From positions 1 to 22,757 of the forward strand of contig JAGNZB010000005.1 of assembly GCA_017984655.1 (NCBI GenBank): a DNA stretch of 22,757 nucleotides, in the 5' to 3' direction. How positions within the stretch are numbered: position 1 is the stretch's first letter; each line of letters opens with the position of its first letter. The translations under genes and the position numbers were made by a program. This stretch comes from Candidatus Altimarinota bacterium (GTDB lineage Bacteria; Patescibacteriota; Gracilibacteria; RBG-16-42-10). Below the pieces are notes generated by a model, which searched no databases, was not told where the DNA came from, and saw nothing but the letters and a program-made list of their open reading frames with translations. Shown here one piece after another: positions 7,659 to 14,307 of the stretch.

Positions 7659-9251
7659 ATGGCTAAGCAAACCAAATATTTGATTGTGACCGGCGGGGTT
7701 TGTTCTGGCTTGGGCAAGGGGATATCGGCGGCTTCATTGGGAGCGATTGTCCAATCAATGGGATACAGCGTGTTTCCAATCAAACTCGATCCCTATCTCA
7801 ATGTGGATCCCGGGACTATGAATCCATTTCGTCATGGAGAAGTGTTTGTCACTGATGATGGAGCTGAGACTGACTTGGATCTGGGTCATTATGAGCGGTT
7901 CTTGAATATTTCGCTCAATCGATTTTCTTCAGTGTCATCAGGACAGATCTATACTGATCTTTTGGCTAAGGAGCGTCGTGGTGAGTATCTTGGGCGTGAT
8001 GTTCAGATCATTCCCCATGTGACTGATGGTATCAAGTCTCGGATTATCAATGCTGGTCTTCAGTCACAGGCTGATATCGTCACGGTGGAGATTGGTGGTA
8101 CGGTGGGGGATATTGAGGCAGAGCCTTTTTTGGAAGCACTTCGTCAGCTGGCTGAGGAGCTTGGCAATGAGAATGTCTTTTTTGTTCATGTAGTATTGGT
8201 ACCTTATTTGAAAGCATCAAAAGAGCTGAAGACAAAACCGGCTCAAGCATCGGTACGGGAACTTCGTCGTAGTGGCTTGCGGCCTGATATGATTATCGCT
8301 CGTGCTGATTACGATTTGCCGCCATCGATTCTAGAAAAGATTGCTTTTTTCTCTAGCTTGGATCCAGAAGCGGTGATTCCTGCCGTCACTGCTAGTTCTA
8401 TTTATGATGTGCCCTTGGAGTTTGCTCATGCTGCAGAGATCCTGGTGAAGCACTTCGGTCTTGTTTGGCGTCAACCTGACTTGTCACGATGGGAATCCTT
8501 GCGTAGTGCTAGGACTGCGGCTGTGACTGCAAAGAAAGTAGCGTTTGTAGCCAAGTATGCTGGTTTTGATGATGCCTACTTTAGTGTCTTGGAAGCTCTC
8601 CGTGCTGCTGCATGGCACCAGGGAGTCAAGGTGGAGATTGTGCCGATTGATGCTGAGTTGTTGGAAAAAGAAGGTGTCCAGATGCTGGCTGGTGTCGACG
8701 GTATTTTGGTTCCTGGTGGTTATGGTAAGCGTGGTACTGAAGGCAAGATCCTCGCGGCACACTATGCTCGTGAACAAAAGATTCCTTATCTAGGCCTCTG
8801 TCTTGGTATGCAAATGATGGTGATCGAAGCGGCTCGAAATGTACTGGGGAAAAAGGACGCGACATCTGAGGAATTTGAGCCTACTAGCCCTGATCTCGTG
8901 ATTCATTTGATGTCTGCCCAGAAAGATATTGTAGACAAGGGGGGGACCAATCGTTTAGGATTATATCCATGTACATTGACTGCAGGTACCAAAACAGCTG
9001 CCGCTTATGGTAAACTCTCCATAGCAGAGCGTCATCGTCATCGATATGAGTTCAATAATCACTATCGAAAGGCGCTAGAAGATGTCGGCATGATTATTGC
9101 TGGCGTCAATACAGATCTGGATTTGGTGGAGATTGTGGAGTGGCGTGATCACCCTTTTATGATCGGTGTCCAGTTCCATCCTGAGTTTCTTTCTCGCCCA
9201 GTCGCTCCGCATCCTTTATTCAAAAGTTTCTTTCACGCAATGTTTATTTAA
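7659..9251 (+). CDS. pyrG: CTP synthase
   Basis: This enzyme makes CTP from UTP, ATP and glutamine, the last step of pyrimidine nucleotide synthesis. The 530 residues contain both domains. The N-terminal amidoligase domain has the P-loop TGGVCSGLGKG (11-21), the signature LDPYLNVDPGTM (43-54), HGEVFVTDDGAETDLDLGHYERF and EIGGTVGDIE. The C-terminal class I glutamine amidotransferase domain carries its triad as Cys381 (LGLCLGMQ), His507 and Glu509 (QFHPEF). HRHRYEFNN is also present. All catalytic residues are in place. It leads a compact plus-strand group, with obg starting five bases after the stop. No Shine-Dalgarno sequence is seen; the leader is CTATCTCTTCGTTTT. Confidence 0.98.
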   Translation: MAKQTKYLIVTGGVCSGLGKGISAASLGAIVQSMGYSVFPIKLDPYLNVDPGTMNPFRHGEVFVTDDGAETDLDLGHYERFLNISLNRFSSVSSGQIYTDLLAKERRGEYLGRDVQIIPHVTDGIKSRIINAGLQSQADIVTVEIGGTVGDIEAEPFLEALRQLAEELGNENVFFVHVVLVPYLKASKELKTKPAQASVRELRRSGLRPDMIIARADYDLPPSILEKIAFFSSLDPEAVIPAVTASSIYDVPLEFAHAAEILVKHFGLVWRQPDLSRWESLRSARTAAVTAKKVAFVAKYAGFDDAYFSVLEALRAAAWHQGVKVEIVPIDAELLEKEGVQMLAGVDGILVPGGYGKRGTEGKILAAHYAREQKIPYLGLCLGMQMMVIEAARNVLGKKDATSEEFEPTSPDLVIHLMSAQKDIVDKGGTNRLGLYPCTLTAGTKTAAAYGKLSIAERHRHRYEFNNHYRKALEDVGMIIAGVNTDLDLVEIVEWRDHPFMIGVQFHPEFLSRPVAPHPLFKSFFHAMFI

Positions 9252-9256
9252 ATTCT

Positions 9257-10576
9257 ATGGCATTATTCTGTGATTTCGCGCGAGTAACTGTCGAGGCTGG
9301 CAAAGGTGGTAGCGGTTTGATTGCCTTTCGACGTGAAAAATTCATCCCTCATGGTGGACCCAATGGTGGCAATGGTGGGATTGGTGGGGACGTCTATTTC
9401 AAAGCTAGTGAAGACGTCAATACTTTGAGTGATTTCCGCACCTACAAGTATTTCAAAGCTACTGATGGTGAAAAAGGTGGTGGTAATAACTGTAGTGGTG
9501 CTGATGGCGAGGATCTAATTTTGCCGGTGGCTGTCGGTACGCTCGTCAAAGAGAATGGTATTGTGGTTGCTGACTTGTCATATCCAGGGCAATTAGTCCA
9601 GATTGCCAAGGGGGGACGTGGTGGGTTTGGTAATGCTCACTTTTGTTCTTCTACTCGCCAAGCACCAAGCTTCGCCGAGCTTGGTGAGGACGGTGAAAAA
9701 AAAGAACTGGAACTAGAGCTCAAGCTTATTGCTGACGTTGGTTTGGTTGGGTATCCATCAGTAGGTAAGTCAACGTTGATTTCGGTGATCTCCAATGCCA
9801 AGCCAAAGATTGCTGCGTATCCATTTACCACACTGATTCCAAATCTTGGTGTTGTCCGCTTCGCTGATTTTGATTTCGTGGTCGCTGATATTCCCGGTTT
9901 GATTGCAGGTGCTCATGAAGGAAAAGGTTTGGGAGTCGAGTTCTTGAAACATATTCAGCGTACTCGTGTGATTGTGCATATGCTTGATGTGCAGTCTGCT
10001 GATGTTGTGGCTGATTATCATGCGATTCGTAATGAGCTGGGTTTATTCGACAAGACTATTCTCGATAAGCCGGAACTGATTGTGCTCAACAAAGTAGATA
10101 CGATTGATCCGTCGTCACAAGAGCTCCTGGTCCAATCTTTGCTTGATGCCAAGATTGTGAAGAAGGCCAAAGATGTATTTGGTATCTCTGCAATTGCGCA
10201 TCAAGGACTGGATCCTTTGCTCTACAAGATTGGTCAGTTGTTGGCGAAGTTGCCAAAAGTGAGTTTTGAGCATGTTGAAGTGATTGATCCTGAAGTGATT
10301 CCTGTCCTCAGACCTCACTTGGAGCAGGGTGCACGGTCATTCTTCATCGAGCGTGAATCTCCTGAGGTAATCGTCATTCGTGGTCATCGCCTTGAGCAGA
10401 TCGCCAATATGACCAATATGAGTAATCCAGAAGGTGTGCTGCGTCTCTATGATGTGATGAAGAAGTTTGGCGTGTTGAAGATGCTACGCAAAGAGAAAGA
10501 TGCCAACAAAGCGATGGTCCATATTGGCAAACAAAAGTTGAAATTTGTAGACTTACCTTTGTACGATCTTAGTTAA
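9257..10576 (+). CDS. obg: GTPase Obg/CgtA
   Basis: This conserved GTPase associates with the large ribosomal subunit and links its maturation to growth and stress. The 439 residues show three domains. The Gly-rich Obg fold (1-158) has runs such as GGPNGGNGGIGGD. The G domain has G1 GYPSVGKS (165-172), switch I YPFTTLIPNLG, G3 DIPG (211-214) and G4 NKVD (278-281). A C-terminal OCT domain (about 360-439) includes FFIERESPEVIVIRG. The length is typical for proteins carrying the OCT domain, which is variable across bacteria. It starts five bases after pyrG and ends 15 bases before pth, so the three genes are probably one transcript. A 5-bp hairpin, ATCAC TTT GTGAT, overlaps its stop codon. Confidence 0.97.
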   Translation: MALFCDFARVTVEAGKGGSGLIAFRREKFIPHGGPNGGNGGIGGDVYFKASEDVNTLSDFRTYKYFKATDGEKGGGNNCSGADGEDLILPVAVGTLVKENGIVVADLSYPGQLVQIAKGGRGGFGNAHFCSSTRQAPSFAELGEDGEKKELELELKLIADVGLVGYPSVGKSTLISVISNAKPKIAAYPFTTLIPNLGVVRFADFDFVVADIPGLIAGAHEGKGLGVEFLKHIQRTRVIVHMLDVQSADVVADYHAIRNELGLFDKTILDKPELIVLNKVDTIDPSSQELLVQSLLDAKIVKKAKDVFGISAIAHQGLDPLLYKIGQLLAKLPKVSFEHVEVIDPEVIPVLRPHLEQGARSFFIERESPEVIVIRGHRLEQIANMTNMSNPEGVLRLYDVMKKFGVLKMLRKEKDANKAMVHIGKQKLKFVDLPLYDLS

Positions 10577-10588
10577 TCACTTTGTGAT
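10576..10588 (+). other. Small hairpin in the obg-pth junction
   Basis: ATCAC (10576-10580), TTT and GTGAT (10584-10588) form a perfect short stem-loop beginning at the last base of the obg stop codon and ending three bases before the pth ATG. No T-run follows, so it is not a terminator. It might affect pth initiation or mRNA processing. It is short enough to arise by chance. Confidence 0.3.
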
Positions 10589-10591
10589 CTT

Positions 10592-11143
10592 ATGTTGATT
10601 CTTGTTGGTTTGGGTAATCCTGGGCAGGAGTATGAGCGTACACGCCACAATATTGGTTTTCTGATGCTGGATTGTCTGCAAACTAGCTGGAAGTTTCCTC
10701 AATTCAAGTTAGAAAAAAAGTTTCAGGCTGAGATCAGTAAAGGATTATTGCATGGTGAAACTGTGCTGCTGGTAAAGCCGCAGACTTTTATGAATCTCTC
10801 TGGCCAAACAGTACAGCAGCTGCAGCAGTTCTATAAGCTGGAGCCACAGCAGTTTTGGTTGGTCTATGACGAGCTCGATTTGCCCTATGGCAAGATCCGT
10901 GTGCGCAAGGATGGTTCTCCCGCTGGTCATAATGGGATCAAGTCAGTAATTGCTGCTTTGGGTACGGATCAATTTTATCGTTTTCGGATTGGTATCTGTC
11001 CTGAGCATTATCTGCCGGGACAGGAAAGACAAAGTGTGGTGCTGGGGAGATTCTCTGCTGATGAGGATGCTGCCATGGGGGAGATCTTTCAACAGGTGCA
11101 GCAGGCGATCGAGCGAGAGATCTCAATCAGACCGGCACAATAA
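10592..11143 (+). CDS. pth: Peptidyl-tRNA hydrolase
   Basis: Pth cleaves the ester bond of peptidyl-tRNAs that drop off the ribosome, recycling tRNA. The 183 residues are close to the family's usual length of about 190. The opening ILVGLGNPGQEYERTRHN holds the catalytic His (His19, equivalent to His20 of E. coli). KPQTFMNLSG provides the first key Asn, VYDELDLP the Asp, and GSPAGHNGIKS the second key Asn. All active-site residues are present. It is the last gene of the pyrG-obg-pth group. The ATG follows ATCTT with no Shine-Dalgarno sequence. No clear terminator follows; the 77 bases to the next gene hold a possible promoter. Confidence 0.96.
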   Translation: MLILVGLGNPGQEYERTRHNIGFLMLDCLQTSWKFPQFKLEKKFQAEISKGLLHGETVLLVKPQTFMNLSGQTVQQLQQFYKLEPQQFWLVYDELDLPYGKIRVRKDGSPAGHNGIKSVIAALGTDQFYRFRIGICPEHYLPGQERQSVVLGRFSADEDAAMGEIFQQVQQAIEREISIRPAQ

Positions 11144-11155
11144 TTGCTGTGACTA

Positions 11156-11185
11156 TTGTCTAACTTACTGGAGTATGCGTACTAT
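11156..11185 (+). promoter_or_regulatory. Possible promoter before the 11221 gene
   Basis: TTGTCT (11156-11161) and TACTAT (11180-11185) are separated by 18 bases, four of six and five of six matches to consensus. Transcription would begin near 11192, giving a leader of about 30 bases. The match is moderate. Confidence 0.35.
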
Positions 11186-11220
11186 AGGCAACAGTAACTA
11201 GACCAGCTTATTTTCCCTAT

Positions 11221-12072
11221 ATGTCATTAGTGGCACATGAAGCAGCTAAGCTAGCCTTTGAGCAGGAACGAAATCTGCCATTTAAGTTGCCTCTGGATCT
11301 CAACTCGGTCAATTATACTTGTGCTGGCAAGCATGAGCGATTACTTCGTGCTTTTCGAGGGCTTGGTGTGACAGCTCGCTATCGCATCTGTTGGTTTCAT
11401 TGGCGCGATTTGCCTTTGCCAGCTTCACTGATCGCTATTCCTCATGATGATAATTCTAGTCATCTTTATTTGGATGTGCAGATCGATGGTTCTTGGCGTA
11501 CCTTAGATGCTACTTGGGATCCTGGACTGGCGAGTACTTTTCCCATTGCTACTTGGGAGGATGCACCAGTAGCTGTACCTTCCTATGAAACATTCTCTCC
11601 TGAAGAGAGCACTGCTTATTTGGCGAAGCTAACAGTGGAGGAGGCTGCTGATGATTTGTTGAAACATGGAGTGTTCTTTATGGCTATCAATCAATGGTTT
11701 GAGCAACTAAGAACTCAATTCTATGCTCGAAACTATTTGGGGCGTACTGTGACCGTAGTTATGGATCGCCCGCTCGGATCTATGCACCCCAAGCATGGTT
11801 TCCAGTACCCAGTGAACTATGGTTATGTACCAAATACCTTGGCACCAGATGGAGAAGGTATTGATGCCTATGTCTTGGGGGTGGATCAGCCAGTAGCCAC
11901 TTTTCAGGGGCGTTGTATTGCGATCGTGCACCGGTTGAATGACAACGATGACAAGCTCATTGTTGTACCTGAGGGGACGCTGATGACTGATGCTGCGATT
12001 CGTAATGCTGTTCACTTTCAGGAGCAGTGGTTCACTTCCCGGATAATTCGTGATCGTAACCAAATCTACTGA
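11221..12072 (+). CDS. Fusion of transglutaminase-like and inorganic-pyrophosphatase-like domains
   Basis: The 283-residue protein joins two domains not usually seen together. Residues 1-165 look like a transglutaminase/papain-like fold. Cys34 lies in NYTCAGKHERLLRAFRGLG, followed by VTARYR, and His81 and Asp96 lie in HLYLDVQIDGSWRTLDATWD. This is the expected Cys-His-Asp order, with the family's LRAxGxxAR and W..LDxT signatures. Residues about 168-278 match the small pyrophosphatase-like family known from Firmicutes: LGRTVTV...DRPLGSMHPKHGF, YPVNYGYVPNTL, the metal-binding DGEGIDAYVLG (Asp210, Asp215) and NDNDDKLIVVP. There is no signal peptide, so it is probably cytosolic. It may hydrolyse pyrophosphate or a related phosphoanhydride, while the N-terminal half may act as a hydrolase, a transferase or a non-catalytic module. 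It stops with TGA one base before the next gene. Confidence 0.8.
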   Translation: MSLVAHEAAKLAFEQERNLPFKLPLDLNSVNYTCAGKHERLLRAFRGLGVTARYRICWFHWRDLPLPASLIAIPHDDNSSHLYLDVQIDGSWRTLDATWDPGLASTFPIATWEDAPVAVPSYETFSPEESTAYLAKLTVEEAADDLLKHGVFFMAINQWFEQLRTQFYARNYLGRTVTVVMDRPLGSMHPKHGFQYPVNYGYVPNTLAPDGEGIDAYVLGVDQPVATFQGRCIAIVHRLNDNDDKLIVVPEGTLMTDAAIRNAVHFQEQWFTSRIIRDRNQIY

Positions 12073-12073
12073 T

Positions 12074-12319
12074 ATGAAGAAAGCGACTGGGCAGATCATT
12101 ACAGTCTTGGGATGGTGTGGTATTCTCGCTATTTTGCTCGCCTATGCGCTCAATAGTCTCAATCTCGTGCCAGTTTCACATCACCTCTACCAGATCCTCA
12201 ATCTCGGAGGTGCCATTGGTTTGATCATGGAAGCGGCGATGAAGCGGGATTCACCCGTAGTAGTCCTCAATGTGATCTGGGCTCTTATTGCCATTGTCTC
12301 ATTAGTTTCTTTTATTTAA
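12074..12319 (+). CDS. Small membrane protein, CBU_0592-like
   Basis: The protein has 81 residues if translation begins at the ATG at 12074, one base after the upstream stop. An in-frame ATG at 12050 would overlap the previous gene and add eight polar residues, so 12074 is preferred. Three hydrophobic segments are visible, around LGWCGILAILLAYAL, YQILNLGGAIGLIMEA and VVVLNVIWALIAIVSLVSF. The patterns GW.GI...LAYAL, YQ.LNLGGA and VVLN..W match the CBU_0592-like family as I remember it. That family's role is unknown. The spacing implies translational coupling to the fusion protein upstream, and perhaps co-transcription with the CYTH gene 30 bases downstream. Confidence 0.75.
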   Translation: MKKATGQIITVLGWCGILAILLAYALNSLNLVPVSHHLYQILNLGGAIGLIMEAAMKRDSPVVVLNVIWALIAIVSLVSFI

Positions 12320-12349
12320 ATAGCAGTATTTCTTTTAAACTTTATCTTT

Positions 12350-12895
12350 ATGATTGAAGCTGAGATTCGTAGTTTTGTGACCAAGGAGCGGTTTGCTCAG
12401 TTGTATGCTTTGCTACTGGCAGAGGGGGAGCATATGAGTACTGATCAGCAAGAGACGCATTATTTGGAAGCTCCTCAAGATCTGCGCATTCAACAAAACA
12501 ACTTCTTTGCCAAGATTGTGCTCAAGGAAGGAGCTGTGCATGATGAAGCTCGGGAGGAAGTGGAGGTGAAAGTGCCTCGGGAAGAATTTGGCAACCTGCA
12601 GGCCCTCTTTCAAGGCTTACATTATGGTGTGCGGATCAAGTGGTTCCGTACTCGTCATACATTCAAGTGGCAAGGCATCGAGGTGATGCTGGATTATACG
12701 AAGGGCTATGGCTATATCATTGAGCTCGAGAAGCTTTGTCTGCCGGAAGAGCTGGATGCTGCTCTTGTAGAGCTCAAGCAAAAACTACTCTCCTTGGATG
12801 TGCCTCTCACTGGGCGCGAGATCTTTGAAGAGAAGTTCCGAGACTATCAAGCCAATTGGCAGACTTTGGTAGCTGCTGACAGTACTACTATTTAG
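12350..12895 (+). CDS. CYTH-domain protein (triphosphate tunnel family)
   Basis: The 181 residues show the CYTH fold, an eight-stranded tunnel that binds triphosphate substrates with divalent metal. The opening MIEAEIRSF fits the family's ExExK/R signature (Glu3, Glu5, Arg7). Later strands supply the expected charged residues: LRIQ, KIVLKEG, EEVEVKV, KWFRTRHTF and EVMLDYTKGYGYIIELE. Members include class IV adenylate cyclases, thiamine triphosphatases and inorganic triphosphatases. Sequence alone does not decide which activity this one has. Its position next to a pyrophosphatase-like fusion makes a phosphoanhydride-hydrolysing role attractive, but that is inference. The ATG follows ACTTTATCTTT with no Shine-Dalgarno sequence. 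The last eight bases overlap the end of the convergent gene on the other strand. Confidence 0.8.
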   Translation: MIEAEIRSFVTKERFAQLYALLLAEGEHMSTDQQETHYLEAPQDLRIQQNNFFAKIVLKEGAVHDEAREEVEVKVPREEFGNLQALFQGLHYGVRIKWFRTRHTFKWQGIEVMLDYTKGYGYIIELEKLCLPEELDAALVELKQKLLSLDVPLTGREIFEEKFRDYQANWQTLVAADSTTI

Positions 12896-14222
12896 TCACT
12901 AGTAGTGTCCGGAGTGAAAGTGGGCCTGTGTCGCAGACTACCGTGCCATTGGCACGAACAATGCGCATGCCTATATGAGAACCTGCTCGTTCGATTTCTA
13001 GGCGGTCACCTTTGTGAGTATGAGCATGAGGATTAGCCCGATCTCGTGCTGCCATTAGCTTCTGATTGAGTCGCCAGGCGGTCGCATTAGCATCTATTTG
13101 GGCGCCATTGATTGTATTGATTTGAGTGAGAAATGTAATCAGTGTTGCTTCAGGATTGTTGTTGATCGCTAAGCTTTCTACTTCTGAACGAGTTTCAGGT
13201 GCTGGCTGGGCTACTGCTACTCTAGCCTGTGTCCTTGGTGTTGTTGTCACCATTGTTGGTTTGTTGTACTCAGGCTTGTGTGCGGCAGCGTCGTTGGGTG
13301 TTCTGCCAGTGAGGAGTGATGTTAGGGCAATCATGCCAGCCAATCGTGGGGGGGTGAACCAGCTTTTTTGTCTCAAAGCCATCATTGGTCGAGAAGGTCT
13401 TGGTGCTGACTCTTCTGCCGGTTTTTTGTTCCACCAGTTGCTGATCCCTGAAGCTGCCCTTTGGAATAAACTTGTTGCTCTTTGCGCAAAGGATGGTTGC
13501 GGTTCTTTTGCTGGTTCATCACCAAGATCAAAGGCCAGTGTGCGTGCTAATGATTCTCCTACTGCTGCCAAGCTATAGCCCAAAGCGGCTCGTGCTGCAG
13601 TCGGAACGCGGTTGTTGATGTCAGTAGTCAAATGAATGGTTTTGATTACTTGATTGCCGGCTTTGTTCGTACAAAGGACAATGGTAAATGGTTTGCCGTT
13701 GAGTTCAAATGCTACACTAATGTTGTTGTCGGTGTCGGTGTAGCTATTGATCATGCGGGCAGGGACATTGAGTCCCGGAATTTCCATTGCTTGCGCTACT
13801 GCTGTTTGGGCAGCTTTGAGTGGGTCACTATTTCTCAGTGTATCCATTACAAGCTCCCGGATTTGGTTGCGGCCAATATTAATCTCAGCAGCAAATGCTT
13901 CCAACTTAGCTAGCTGATCGTTGATGTGCTGATTCTCTGCTCGATCAGGGTCTTTGCTCAACAACAGGGGGCGTAAGGCGAAATTTGTGTCCCAAAGAGC
14001 ATTGAGAAGGGCTTGGGTACTGCTAATGTCATTTTTGTTAAATGTCTTGCGGAGGGTGATCAGTTGATCGAGTTGAGCAGATGCTCGTACAAAACTAGCA
14101 TGAGCTTCTGTGCGCACCAGTTGGCGAATACCCATCAAGGTGACGGTATATTCCTGGATGATCGCATCAGCATCGAGGGCTCGAGGTTGTTTGGGGCTTG
14201 GTGTTGGGGAAGCGAAAGACAT
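12888..14222 (-). CDS. Orphan membrane-anchored protein, 444 residues (paralogue of the upstream 651-residue gene)
   Basis: I do not recognise a known family. The N-terminal 230 residues are mostly predicted helix with a beta-rich patch around 155-200 (NNISVAFELNGKPFTIVLCTN). A cationic, aromatic segment follows (SNWWNKKPAE, about 260-270, and RQKSWFTPPR). A single weak hydrophobic stretch (LAGMIALTSLLTG, about 294-306) is the likely membrane span. After a Thr/Pro/Ala-rich linker (307-345), residues about 365-435 form a compact domain with RLNQKLMAAR, PHAHTHKGD and a beta-rich tail. That domain resembles the end of the 651-residue protein encoded just upstream (RLDQQLLTAR, PHLHTQKTD). With no signal peptide, an N-in/C-out topology is likely. 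The promoter lies within about 50 bases upstream. The function is unknown. Confidence 0.8.
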   Translation of the reverse strand: MSFASPTPSPKQPRALDADAIIQEYTVTLMGIRQLVRTEAHASFVRASAQLDQLITLRKTFNKNDISSTQALLNALWDTNFALRPLLLSKDPDRAENQHINDQLAKLEAFAAEINIGRNQIRELVMDTLRNSDPLKAAQTAVAQAMEIPGLNVPARMINSYTDTDNNISVAFELNGKPFTIVLCTNKAGNQVIKTIHLTTDINNRVPTAARAALGYSLAAVGESLARTLAFDLGDEPAKEPQPSFAQRATSLFQRAASGISNWWNKKPAEESAPRPSRPMMALRQKSWFTPPRLAGMIALTSLLTGRTPNDAAAHKPEYNKPTMVTTTPRTQARVAVAQPAPETRSEVESLAINNNPEATLITFLTQINTINGAQIDANATAWRLNQKLMAARDRANPHAHTHKGDRLEIERAGSHIGMRIVRANGTVVCDTGPLSLRTLLVTK

Positions 14223-14241
14223 AAGTTTTTATATTCTAGAC

Positions 14242-14271
14242 ATGATACCACAAAGAGGCCCCGTCTCACAA
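14242..14271 (-). promoter_or_regulatory. Promoter of the 444-residue gene
   Basis: On the minus strand, TTGTGA (14266-14271) and TATCAT (14242-14247) are 18 bases apart, and a TG precedes the -10 (TGTGGTATCAT). Transcription would start near 14235, leaving a leader of only about 13 bases. The -35 overlaps the hairpin at 14253-14288. Confidence 0.5.
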
Positions 14272-14288
14272 TTAGGTCGGGATCTCTT
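14253..14288 (-). terminator. Hairpin after the 651-residue gene, possible terminator
   Basis: Read on the minus strand, AAGAGATCCCG (14278-14288) pairs with CGGGGCCTCTT (14253-14263), with one mismatch and one G-T pair, around a 14-base loop. It begins 20 bases after the stop codon at 14308. The following bases, TGTGGT, are a poor T-run, so termination may be partial and both genes may be read through. Confidence 0.45.
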
Positions 14289-14307
14289 GGTGATTCTCTG
14301 GGAAGTA

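Noticed and set aside
12050..12319. Recoding of TGA to glycine, as in Gracilibacteria-type genomes
   Set aside because: TGA at 12070-12072 and at the znuA end is followed at once or overlapped by proper starts of recognisable genes, and no TGA interrupts conserved motifs.
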